DNA of 8,370 bases from Mycobacteriaceae bacterium (GCA_013362555.1 JABFVX010000136.1:1-8370), one strand, 5' to 3'; counted from the first letter of the stretch, positions 1-6,528 are shown. Program-made: numbers and translations. Notes: generated by a model from the letters alone, not told the origin.

Positions 1-36
1 AGCTGCGGGTGCAGACGCGCGGTTCGGGTGTGAGGA
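1..36. repeat. Probable right half of a palindrome, cut by the window edge
   Basis: Bases 1-36 match 30 of 36 positions with bases 7992-8027, which run from the centre of the 84-bp palindrome after glnA2 into its right arm. The shared core includes AGCTGCGGGTG, ACGCGCG and CGGGTGT. The window opens two bases before the position corresponding to the palindrome centre, so the matching left arm, if present, lies outside. By analogy it would follow a gene ending just left of the window. Half-site identity is seen directly; the complete palindrome is inferred. Confidence 0.5.
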
Positions 37-53
37 GGGCTCGGGGGACCGGG

Positions 54-59
54 TAGGCT
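54..59 (+). promoter_or_regulatory. -10 hexamer of rnpB
   Basis: TAGGCT fits the actinobacterial -10 pattern TANNNT and ends 4 bases before G64, where the terminal helix of RNase P RNA begins. Initiation at about 65-66 would therefore produce the mature 5' end with little or no leader. No convincing -35 is visible 16-19 bases upstream (the region reads GTGAGGA), which is common for actinobacterial promoters. Confidence 0.45.
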
Positions 60-63
60 GGCC

Positions 64-486
<423 letters not shown>

Positions 487-493
487 AAACAAA

Positions 494-523
494 GACTCCC
501 GATTGCGTTCGCAATCGGGAGTC
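494..523 (+). terminator. Hairpin terminator of rnpB
   Basis: A perfect 13-bp stem (494-506 pairs with 511-523, GACTCCCGATTGC) closes on the loop GTTC, eight bases after the end of the RNase P RNA. There is no T-run behind it, as is usual for actinobacterial terminators. It is unrelated in sequence to the repeat that follows at 551. Confidence 0.8.
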
Positions 524-550
524 AGTGGTCGATGACTGGGGTCACAAACC

Positions 551-601
551 TCCAGAATGACCCGTGAAGTGCGTTGGACGCACGTCATGGGTCATTTCGG
601 A
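551..601. repeat. Palindromic intergenic repeat, copy E1
   Basis: Imperfect inverted repeat centred at 576. Arms 556-574 and 578-596 pair except for one G-T wobble (564/588) and one A-G mismatch (568/584); outer pairs 551-553 with 599-601 extend it. It shares the core arm GACCCGTGA-GTGCG with E2, E3 and E4. Its left flank (ACCTCCAGAA, 548-557) also matches the flank of E4, while the right flank has diverged, so this copy looks partly decayed. It lies between rnpB (plus) and a possible small minus-strand ORF ending at 619, so it could serve as that ORF's terminator. Confidence 0.75.
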
Positions 602-618
602 CGATGTCAGATGCGCTC

Positions 619-711
619 TCAGAGGGGGTTGATCACGAACATCTGGGCCCAATAGGACGCTGCTTGCGGACCCAGGATCGGCAGTAGTTGGTCGAACAGA
701 ATCGACGACAT
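619..711 (-). CDS. Possible small hydrophobic protein (30 aa)
   Basis: A short ORF of 30 codons starts at ATG 711 and stops with TGA at 619-621. The product begins MSSILFDQLLPILGP and ends QMFVINPL. It is strongly hydrophobic, with a single charged residue (Asp7), and could be a small membrane peptide. A purine-rich AGAAGGGG lies 10 bases before the ATG, a plausible ribosome binding site. The E1 hairpin begins 17 bases after the stop, nearly the same spacing as E2 after the secreted-protein gene. Against it: the frame is open upstream to 825 without a better start, GC at third positions is lower than in the clear genes, and I recognise no family. It may equally be chance or the remnant of a gene. 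Confidence 0.3.
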   Translation of the reverse strand: MSSILFDQLLPILGPQAASYWAQMFVINPL

Positions 712-973
712 GGAGCGATTACCCCTTCTAGCGGAGACAGCCTGTGAAAACACGTCCGTCGCACGGAATCCCGACTCCGGACGTCCGGCGAGCGTAACAG
801 GGATTGGGACAGTTCCACTGCGTGGTCACACGGGCAATCCCGATTGCCGATATCCGACGCATGCGGCGCGCCGTGGCATAGGGTTGTCGGTGCCCACCGG
901 AAAACGGCTGGCAGCCAAGGTCGTCCCGGATGGGTCCCGCCACGTCCCACTCTCCCGAACCCAGAGGTTTGCT
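712..973. other. Intergenic region, possibly divergent promoters
   Basis: No convincing gene lies here on either strand; longer ORFs crossing it show no family features. A small inverted repeat, GGCAAT-CCCG-ATTGCC, is at 833-848. If the 30-aa ORF is real, this region would hold two divergent promoters, but I find no confident -35/-10 pair. Confidence 0.4.
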
Positions 974-1309
974 ATGCACCTGTTTCGTTCATTTGCCGCG
1001 GGCGCCGCGCTCGCCGGCGCGTTGACGTGCGGCGTCACGTTGGGCGCACACACGGCAGCGGCGGCGACGGTAGCGCCGATCCCCGGCGGGGTCGAAGTCA
1101 ATCTCACCCACGACGACACCGTCTGGGTAAGCCAGAACAAGCTGGGCACGATGGTCTCGTCACTGCCCAACCCCGCCGCCGGCTCCTTCGGCCAGACCCT
1201 GAACACGTTGAGCGAGTTGGCTTCCCAGTATCCCCAGGGTCGCGTCGCATTCACCGTTGTCGGCCCGTTCGACAATCTCAACGGCACCATGGTCGCCCTC
1301 GAGCAGTAA
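974..1309 (+). CDS. Small secreted protein of unknown function
   Basis: A 111-residue protein. Residues 1-31 form a typical Sec signal peptide: a short basic N-region (Arg5), a hydrophobic Ala/Gly/Leu core (7-25) and an Ala-rich end (AHTAAAA, 25-31) with probable cleavage near residues 30-32. The predicted mature part of about 80 residues lacks cysteine and is Asn/Ser/Gly/Val-rich (for example NLTHDDTVWVSQNKLG, 43-58). It contains no catalytic motif I recognise. The ATG at 974 is chosen because AGAGG lies 6 bases upstream and the signal peptide starts there; an in-frame ATG at 710 would add 88 residues without secretory character. The gene stands alone and ends 18 bases before palindrome E2, a likely terminator. 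Export is inferred; function is unknown. Confidence 0.75.
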   Translation: MHLFRSFAAGAALAGALTCGVTLGAHTAAAATVAPIPGGVEVNLTHDDTVWVSQNKLGTMVSSLPNPAAGSFGQTLNTLSELASQYPQGRVAFTVVGPFDNLNGTMVALEQ

Positions 1310-1327
1310 CCGAGCTCAGCCGGATCA

Positions 1328-1376
1328 CCGGAACGACCCGTGACGTGCGTCAGGCGCACGTCACGGGTCGTTCCGG
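1328..1376. repeat. Palindromic intergenic repeat, copy E2 (bidirectional terminator)
   Basis: A perfect inverted repeat: 22-nt arms 1328-1349 and 1355-1376 around the loop TCAGG. The arm reads CCGGAACGACCCGTGACGTG followed by CG. It sits between two convergent genes, 18 bases after the stop of the secreted-protein gene, and overlaps the 3' end of the CHAD gene, whose TGA (1361-1363) is inside the right arm. It is the most regular of the four copies and is well placed to end transcription from both sides. Confidence 0.85.
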
Positions 1377-2260
1377 ATTTTACGCAGAGCAGGCAGGTAG
1401 TGGTCCAGCGCGGTGTCGGCCGTAGTGGTCTCGAAGCGGGCCAGCAGCAGGTAGGGACGGTCGTCTTCGCCCGCGGCGCGGGCGGCGGCCGCCGCTTCCG
1501 CAAGGGCGTCGCGGCTCGCGAGGGCGTCGCGGTGGTCGCCCAGGACGCTCTGGAGCGTCTTCGCCGCGCGGGCGAGGTGTCCGGTACCCAGCACAGGCGA
1601 GACCGCTTCGGCGAAGTAGCGCAGGCGTTTGGCGGCTTTGCGGACGTCGTGCAGGGCCGCGACGTGGTCGCTCGGGCTCGCGTGGTCCGCGGCCGTGACG
1701 AGGCGGTGCAGCCGCCGCTGCTCCTTGTCCAGCAGCCGCGCGAGGACCTCCGGTGCGGGCCGGGTCGCGCGCCTGCGCAGCGGGGGAGCAGCGAGCAGGC
1801 CCGAAAGTTGTTTTCGCAGTAGCGCGTAGCGTGCGCCGTCGAGCGCGGCCACGGTGGCGGCGTGCGCCTCGGCGTACTCGGATCGGTAACGGCGTACCAG
1901 CCTGCGAGCCACGGGCGGCCGGTCCGCCGCAGGCAGGCGGTCCAGTCCGGTCGCCCCGCGCTCGGCTTGCACCTCGGCGTCCCTGGCTCGTCCGAGCAGG
2001 CCCGCCAGCCACCGCAGCTCCGCGCGCAGGTGGTCGACGACAGCCCGCTCCAGCAGTGGCCTGCCCGATCGCAACAGGCTCCGCAACCTCCTTGTGGCTA
2101 CCCGCATCTGGTGCACAGAATCGGGTTCGTCCGCCCGTACCGCGGGCTCCGCGGCATGGAGCCGATCCAGATCCCGGGCGAGCGCCGCGAGCAGCGCCGT
2201 GCCTGCGTCGGCGCCCGGCGAGAGGCCGGTGGCGCTGTCGGAGTGGCTGTCTTCGCTCAT
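1361..2260 (-). CDS. CHAD-domain protein
   Basis: A 299-residue cytoplasmic protein made almost entirely of a CHAD domain, an alpha-helical fold with conserved His and basic residues. The two diagnostic repeats are visible: VHQMRVATRRLRSLLR (from residue 49) and LHDVRKAAKRLRYF (from residue 203). CHAD domains of known function bind inorganic polyphosphate through these basic helices, so polyphosphate binding is the best inference. No CYTH (triphosphatase) domain is present. The ATG at 2260 is preferred to an upstream ATG at 2314, which lies inside pip; GGGAAGGGG lies just before 2260. It follows pip by 16 bases on the same strand and is probably cotranscribed. The last residues, RNDP, and the stop are encoded by palindrome E2. 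Confidence 0.88.
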   Translation of the reverse strand: MSEDSHSDSATGLSPGADAGTALLAALARDLDRLHAAEPAVRADEPDSVHQMRVATRRLRSLLRSGRPLLERAVVDHLRAELRWLAGLLGRARDAEVQAERGATGLDRLPAADRPPVARRLVRRYRSEYAEAHAATVAALDGARYALLRKQLSGLLAAPPLRRRATRPAPEVLARLLDKEQRRLHRLVTAADHASPSDHVAALHDVRKAAKRLRYFAEAVSPVLGTGHLARAAKTLQSVLGDHRDALASRDALAEAAAAARAAGEDDRPYLLLARFETTTADTALDHYLPALRKIRNDP

Positions 2261-2276
2261 GGCCCCTTCCCGGACG

Positions 2277-3251
2277 TCAAGTGGATTGGGGCCGAAACGA
2301 ATCGGTGGCTTCAACGAGTTTGTCGGTAGTGCCCGGCTCGTACGCGGTGTGGCCCGCGTCCTCGATGAAGTGCAGTCGCGAACCGGGCCACGCCCTGTGC
2401 AACTCCCATGCGCTGGTCGGCGGGCAGACGATGTCGTAGCGGCCCTGCACGATCACCCCCGGGATGTGTGCGATGCGGTCGATGTCGCGCAGCAACTGGC
2501 CCTCGTCGAGGAAGCCGCCGTGGCGGAAGTAGTGGTTCTCGATTCGGGCGAATGCCAACGCGAACCGCGGATCCGAGCTCTCGGCGACCCGATCCGGGTG
2601 TGGCAGTAGCCAACTCGTGGCCGTCTCCCAGGTGGTCCAGGCCACCGCGGCGGCTGTGGCGACCGCGGGGTCTGTCGAGTGCAGCAGGCGGTGGTACGCC
2701 TCCACCAGGTCGCCGCCGCGCTCGGATTCCGGCACGGGTGCGAGATAGCGTTCCCAGACGTCCGGGTAAACCCAGCCCGCCATGCCGTTGTAGTACCAGT
2801 CGATTTCCTTGCGCCGCAACAGGAACACGCCGCGCAACACCAACTCGGTCACCCGGTCCGGATGTCGCTGGGCATAGGCGAGCGAGAGCGTCGAACCCCA
2901 CGACCCGCCGAACACCAGCCACCGGTCCACCCCCGCCGTCTCCCGCAGCCGTTCGATGTCGGCTATCAGATGGTCGGTGGTGTTGACCGAGAGGTCCGCG
3001 CCGTCGGCCACGTGCGGCAGTGAGCGGCCGCAGCCGCGTTGGTCGAACAGGATGATCCGGTACGCCGCCGGGTCGAAGAACCGCCGGTGGAAGGGATCGC
3101 ACCCGCCGCCGGGCCCGCCGTGCAGGAACAGCGCGGGCTTGCCGTCCGGATTGCCGCTCGTCTCCCAATAGACCTGCTGCCCGCCGCCGACCTCGAGCAG
3201 GCCCGCGTCGTAGGGCTCGATGGCCGGATACAACTGCCGCATATCGGTCAC
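2277..3251 (-). CDS. pip: Prolyl iminopeptidase (proline aminopeptidase)
   Basis: A 324-residue alpha/beta hydrolase of peptidase family S33 that releases N-terminal proline from peptides; no signal peptide, so cytoplasmic. Visible signatures, numbered from the GTG start: oxyanion loop HGGPGGG (44-50), DQRGCGRS (70-77), nucleophile elbow GGSWGS with Ser117, acid Asp273 in GRYDIV, and His301 in DAGHTAYEP. Glu209 (TTWE) and Glu238 (ENHYF) match the glutamates that hold the substrate amino group in the family. Length is normal. GTG at 3251 overlaps the stop of the upstream lipoprotein gene (GTGA), which suggests translational coupling; ATG at 3242, three codons in, is an alternative, and an ATG at 3323 lies inside the neighbour. 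The CHAD gene follows after 16 bases. Confidence 0.94.
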   Translation of the reverse strand: MTDMRQLYPAIEPYDAGLLEVGGGQQVYWETSGNPDGKPALFLHGGPGGGCDPFHRRFFDPAAYRIILFDQRGCGRSLPHVADGADLSVNTTDHLIADIERLRETAGVDRWLVFGGSWGSTLSLAYAQRHPDRVTELVLRGVFLLRRKEIDWYYNGMAGWVYPDVWERYLAPVPESERGGDLVEAYHRLLHSTDPAVATAAAVAWTTWETATSWLLPHPDRVAESSDPRFALAFARIENHYFRHGGFLDEGQLLRDIDRIAHIPGVIVQGRYDIVCPPTSAWELHRAWPGSRLHFIEDAGHTAYEPGTTDKLVEATDSFRPQST

Positions 3252-3685
3252 CGGCCGACCAGGGCCGAAGCCAAATCCGACGTGCCGAGCGAGTGCACTG
3301 CGTCGGACCGCACGTCCGGGCACTGCGCCGCGGTGAGGGTGTCTGCCACGGACCGGTCCCGCACTATGTCCACGTTGCCGCTGCCCAGCCCGCCGATATC
3401 AGCCGCCCACCGCTGCGCCATCAGGTTGAAGTCGATCCGGTTCCGCGTCTGCGACTGCGTCTCCCACTGCGACCGGCGCGACCGCAGCGCGTCGCACAGC
3501 TTCCGTCCTGCCTCGGGCGTGTTCAGCCGATTGGCCGACGCACTGCTGGGCGCGGCCGCACTGCTGGAAGCGCCGCCGCCCGCCGAGTCGCTTCCGCCGC
3601 ACCCGGCGATCACGCCCGCCCCCAACAGCGCGACCGCAACAGCCGCCGCCCGACCACACACGCCCCGTAGCGATGACTGCGCCAT
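3248..3685 (-). CDS. Small lipoprotein of unknown function
   Basis: A 145-residue protein with an N-terminal lipoprotein signal: Arg7/Arg12, hydrophobic stretch 13-27 and a lipobox IAGC whose Cys29 would be lipidated. A Gly/Ser/Ala-rich linker (30-51) follows, typical of envelope-anchored proteins of this group. The globular part (52-145) holds two cysteines (KLCDAL and AAQCPDV), which could form a disulfide outside the membrane. I recognise no enzyme motif; similar small lipoproteins are common in mycobacteria and nocardiae. It is the first gene of the set lipoprotein-pip-CHAD, and its TGA overlaps the GTG of pip. A -10 box lies 6 bases before the ATG, and a G-run directly before the start is a poor ribosome binding site, so a leaderless mRNA is likely. 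Confidence 0.82.
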   Translation of the reverse strand: MAQSSLRGVCGRAAAVAVALLGAGVIAGCGGSDSAGGGASSSAAAPSSASANRLNTPEAGRKLCDALRSRRSQWETQSQTRNRIDFNLMAQRWAADIGGLGSGNVDIVRDRSVADTLTAAQCPDVRSDAVHSLGTSDLASALVGR

Positions 3686-3691
3686 GCCCCC

Positions 3692-3722
3692 ACGCTACCG
3701 AAACCCCGTGCGCAGCTGTCCA
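3692..3722 (-). promoter_or_regulatory. Probable promoter of the lipoprotein-pip-CHAD set
   Basis: On the minus strand, TAGCGT (3697-3692) fits TANNNT and ends 6 bases before the ATG at 3685, so transcription would begin at or next to the start codon. TGGACA (3722-3717) matches five of six bases of TTGACA, with a rather long 19-base spacer. This -35 candidate overlaps the edge of palindrome E3. Confidence 0.45.
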
Positions 3723-3767
3723 GAACGACCCGTGACGTGCGCCTAACGCACGTCACGGGTCATGCTG
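3721..3767. repeat. Palindromic intergenic repeat, copy E3
   Basis: Arms 3727-3741 (GACCCGTGACGTGCG) and 3747-3761 pair perfectly around the loop CCTAA. Three further outer pairs (3721-3723 with 3765-3767) are interrupted by two mismatches. It is nearly identical to E4, 106 bases to the right: 3719-3763 and 3825-3869 differ only at 3732 and 3756, which pair with each other. It lies between E4 and the lipoprotein promoter, so it could be a second terminator for panB. Confidence 0.8.
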
Positions 3768-3809
3768 TAAGGCGCGCTCCCGGACCGCGTTGGGAGATTG
3801 TGGGTGGTG

Positions 3810-3890
3810 GCTGGGTTGCAGACCTCCAGAACGACCCATGACGTGCGCCTAACGCACGTCATGGGTCATTCTGGAGGTCTGCAACCCAGC
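3810..3890. repeat. Long palindromic repeat, copy E4 (likely panB terminator)
   Basis: An 81-bp inverted repeat: 38-nt arms (3810-3847 and 3853-3890) around the loop CCTAA with one mismatch, C3832 against A3868. In plus-strand RNA this is C-A; in minus-strand RNA it becomes a G-U wobble, so the minus transcript folds without a break. The inner part is the shared family core; the outer 17 bases of each arm (GCTGGGTTGCAGACCTC and complement) are an extension whose pairing is absent from the other copies. The repeat starts 66 bases beyond the panB stop in the direction of panB transcription and is the best candidate for its terminator. Confidence 0.85.
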
Positions 3891-3956
3891 TCCAACGGCC
3901 CGTGGGTTGCGCTCACCGCACTCCGTGGTGCGTTCTGGACGTTCTCAACCACTCAC

Positions 3957-4799
3957 TCAGAAGCTGTGGTCCGCGGTGGGGTAGGCGCCGGAGGCGACTT
4001 CGTCGGCGTAGGACGTGGCGGCCGCGTGCAGGGCGGCGCCGACGTCGCCGAAGCGCTTGACGAACTTGGCGGCGCGGCCCGGCGGGTAGGCGGCCATGTC
4101 CTGCCACACCAGGACCTGGGCGTCGCAGTCGCGGCCCGCTCCGATGCCGACGGTGGGAATGGTGAGCTTCCGGGTGACCTGGGCCGCGAGTTCCGCGGGC
4201 ACCATCTCCATCACTACGGCGAACGCCCCGGCCTCCTGCACGGCAAGCGCGTCGGCGATCAGCTGCTCGGCGCCGTCGCCGCGGCCCTGGACCCGGAATC
4301 CGCCGAGGGTGTTCACGCTCTGCGGGGTGAATCCGACATGGCCCATGACCGGGATGCCCGCTGCCGTGACCAGGGCGATCTGCTCGGCGACCCGCTCGCC
4401 GCCCTCCAGTTTCACCGCGTTGGCTCCGCCCTCCTTCAGGAACCGGGTCGCGGCGGCCAGTGCCTGCTGTGCCGAGGCCTCGTAGCTGCCGAACGGCAGG
4501 TCGGCCACGACCAGCGCGTGCGGCGCACCCCGCACCACCCCGCGGACCAGCGGAATCAGTTCGTCCGCGGTGATCGGGACGGTGGTGTCGTAGCCGTAGA
4601 CCACGTTCGCGGCGGAGTCGCCGACCAGCAGCACCGGAATGCCCGCGTCGTCGAAAATGCGGGCGGTGGAATAGTCGTAGGCGGTGAGCATGGCCCACTT
4701 GCGCCCCTCTGCCTTCATCTGCTGCAGGTGGTGCACACGGGTGGTGCGGCGGGTTTTCCCGGCCTTCTCGGCGCTGCCGTAGACAGGCGTATCTGACAT
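3957..4799 (-). CDS. panB: 3-methyl-2-oxobutanoate hydroxymethyltransferase (PanB)
   Basis: First committed enzyme of pantothenate (hence CoA) synthesis: it transfers a hydroxymethyl group from 5,10-methylenetetrahydrofolate to alpha-ketoisovalerate to give ketopantoate. The 280-residue product is full length. Visible motifs are MLTAYDYSTA (37-46), the metal-binding loop VGDS with Asp61 (59-62), ADLPFGSYE (99-107, with Asp100), NAVKLEGG (127-134), GHVGFTPQS (153-161) and VMEMVP with the presumed catalytic base Glu198 (196-201), followed by PTVGIGAG (215-222). The ATG at 4799 is chosen because the family N-terminus fits and AAAGAAGA lies just upstream; an ATG at 4967 would add 56 residues with no family match. 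It is divergent from the caeA-like gene. No panC or panD is adjacent. Two palindromes follow its 3' end. Confidence 0.96.
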   Translation of the reverse strand: MSDTPVYGSAEKAGKTRRTTRVHHLQQMKAEGRKWAMLTAYDYSTARIFDDAGIPVLLVGDSAANVVYGYDTTVPITADELIPLVRGVVRGAPHALVVADLPFGSYEASAQQALAAATRFLKEGGANAVKLEGGERVAEQIALVTAAGIPVMGHVGFTPQSVNTLGGFRVQGRGDGAEQLIADALAVQEAGAFAVVMEMVPAELAAQVTRKLTIPTVGIGAGRDCDAQVLVWQDMAAYPPGRAAKFVKRFGDVGAALHAAATSYADEVASGAYPTADHSF

Positions 4800-4965
4800 G
4801 GCGTCTTCTTTCGTTCCTCGAGGCCCGCCGAGCGGGTCCCCGGGTGTTGGGATTGACCACTTCGAGTCTGCCACACCGCGCCCGCCCGGATGCCGTGCCG
4901 CCTGCCACATCGCCTCGGATATGTCGAGTGCGCGTTTTGCCCCGCCGAATGGCACGATCGTCGGC
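4800..4965. promoter_or_regulatory. Divergent intergenic region panB / caeA
   Basis: These 166 bases must hold the promoters of both neighbours. A TTGACC (4853-4858, plus strand) resembles a -35, but no TANNNT follows at the right distance. AAAGAAGA just before panB is a plausible ribosome binding site. No operator-like dyad is evident. Confidence 0.4.
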
Positions 4966-6528
4966 ATGGACTTTGCGCGTAAGGCCGCGGTGCTGGCCGC
5001 GGTGTCGGCACTGGTGTGTATGCCGCTGGCCGCCTGTGGGAAGAAGACCGACCATCAGGCAGCGACGTCGCCGACCGGGCTGGCGAAGTTCTACCAGCAG
5101 ACCGTGCACTGGGGCCCGTGCGGCGGCTTCGGATCGCCGGACGACGAGCTGGGCCCGGAGATCGAGTGCACGAGAATCCAGGTCCCGGTCGACTACGAGC
5201 ACCCGGACGGCAAGACGGCGCAGATCGCGATGTCGCGGGCCAAGGCGACCGGGCAGCGGATCGGTTCGCTGCTGTTCAACCCGGGCGGGCCGGGAGCTTC
5301 CGGCCTCGGCATGGCCACCACCGCCACCGGCGGGCCGATTTCGGCGCGATTCGACCGGGTCGGCTTCGACCCCCGCGGGGTCGGGTCGTCGACTCCGACC
5401 ATCAAGTGCCTGGAACCGAAGGAGGCGGACGCCTCCCGCCTGGACCCGGACTGGGACAACTCGCCCGAGGGCATCGCCCGCCAGGAGCAGGACCACAAGG
5501 ACTACTCGGCCAAATGCGCCAAGCGCACCCCCGACGAGCTGCTCGGCCACGTCGGCACCCGCGAGGTGGTGCAGGACATGGACATCATGCGCGCGCTGCT
5601 TGGCGACGCGAAGCTGAACTATGTCGGCTACTCCTACGGCACCCGCCTGGGGTGGGCCTACGCCGAGAAGTTCCCGGGCAAGGTGCGCGCCATGGTGCTC
5701 GACGGCGCGGTCGACCCGGACAAGAACCCGGTGGAAGAGTCGCTCGGGCAGACCAAAGGTTTCCAGCGCGTCTTCGACGCCTATGCCGAGTCCTGCGCGT
5801 CCAAGCCGGACTGCCCGCTCGGCCAGGACCCCAAGCAGGCCGCCGAGGTGTTCCGCAGGCTGACGGTGCCGCTGGAGAAGACCCCTGTCGCGGTGCATCC
5901 CAAGAAGGGCGGCGACCGCACGCTCAGCTACGGCGACGCGCTCACCGGAGTCCAGCAGGCGCTGTACTCGCCGGGTCTGTGGAAGGCGCTCACCGCCGGG
6001 CTGAACGAGCTCAAAGAAGGCAAGGGCAACACGCTGCTGCGCCTGGCCGACGCCTACGACGGCCGCCGCGACGACGGCAGCTACGACAACCTGTCCGACG
6101 CGTTCACCGCCATCCGCTGCGTGGACGGCCCGCCGATCGGCGACCGCGCGACGGTCGACAAGCTCGACCTCGAGTCGCGCAAGAACGCCCCGTTCCTCGA
6201 CGACGGCAACGGCACCGGGCACGCCCCGCTGGACGTCTGCTCGTTCTGGTCGGAGAAGCCGACCTCGATGCCGCACACGCTGGACCCGGCCAAGCTGAAG
6301 GCCGAAGGTTTGCCGCAGCTGGTGGTCGTGTCGACGACGGACGACCCGGCGACGCCGTACCAGTCCGGCGTCGACCTGGCCAAGCAGCTGGGCGCCGCGC
6401 TGATCACCTACAAGGGCAACCAGCACACAGTCACCTTCAACACCGGCTCACAGTGCGTGGACGACGCCGTCATCAGCTACCTCGTCGACCTGAAGGCGCC
6501 GCCGAAGGACCTGACCTGCAACGCCTGA
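4966..6528 (+). CDS. caeA: CaeA/Hip1-like serine hydrolase lipoprotein
   Basis: A 520-residue alpha/beta hydrolase with a C-terminal TAP-like domain, equal in length to M. tuberculosis Rv2224c (CaeA/Hip1), a cell-envelope carboxylesterase and serine protease. Residues 1-24 form a lipoprotein signal (Arg5/Lys6, hydrophobic core, lipobox LAAC), so the enzyme is probably anchored outside the membrane through Cys24. Motifs: NPGGPGASG (105-113, oxyanion region), FDPRGVGSS (134-142), nucleophile elbow GYSYG with Ser223, DDPATP with probable acid Asp460, and NQHT with His487; these lie 3-5 residues from the Hip1 triad positions I recall (228, 463, 490). Several cysteines could form disulfides. ATG 4966 is preferred to ATG 4798, because the signal peptide begins there. 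M. tuberculosis has a paralogue (Rv2223c) next to this gene; here only one copy is present. Substrate is inferred from the family. Confidence 0.9.
   Translation: MDFARKAAVLAAVSALVCMPLAACGKKTDHQAATSPTGLAKFYQQTVHWGPCGGFGSPDDELGPEIECTRIQVPVDYEHPDGKTAQIAMSRAKATGQRIGSLLFNPGGPGASGLGMATTATGGPISARFDRVGFDPRGVGSSTPTIKCLEPKEADASRLDPDWDNSPEGIARQEQDHKDYSAKCAKRTPDELLGHVGTREVVQDMDIMRALLGDAKLNYVGYSYGTRLGWAYAEKFPGKVRAMVLDGAVDPDKNPVEESLGQTKGFQRVFDAYAESCASKPDCPLGQDPKQAAEVFRRLTVPLEKTPVAVHPKKGGDRTLSYGDALTGVQQALYSPGLWKALTAGLNELKEGKGNTLLRLADAYDGRRDDGSYDNLSDAFTAIRCVDGPPIGDRATVDKLDLESRKNAPFLDDGNGTGHAPLDVCSFWSEKPTSMPHTLDPAKLKAEGLPQLVVVSTTDDPATPYQSGVDLAKQLGAALITYKGNQHTVTFNTGSQCVDDAVISYLVDLKAPPKDLTCNA

Noticed and set aside
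798..824. GGAAC ... GTTA on the minus strand as an ECF sigma-factor promoter for the 30-aa ORF
   Set aside because: The spacing between the two words is about 13 bases, shorter than the 16-18 seen for SigE/SigH-type promoters.
710..973. N-terminal extension of the secreted protein from ATG 710
   Set aside because: It would bury the signal peptide behind 88 residues of uncharacteristic sequence; ATG 974 has its own ribosome binding site.
551..3890. E1-E4 as a CRISPR array
   Set aside because: Spacing is irregular, copies lie in separate intergenic regions divided by genes, and there are no spacers of uniform length or cas genes.
551..3890. E1-E4 as terminal inverted repeats of an insertion sequence
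   Set aside because: Each copy is itself a complete palindrome, no transposase is present, and genes between copies are conserved housekeeping genes.
3913..6426. A very long minus-strand ORF (837 codons) across panB and the caeA-like gene
   Set aside because: It is Arg/Gly/Val-rich with no family motifs, runs partly out of frame over panB and antisense to the caeA-like gene, and such open frames are normal shadows in high-GC genes.
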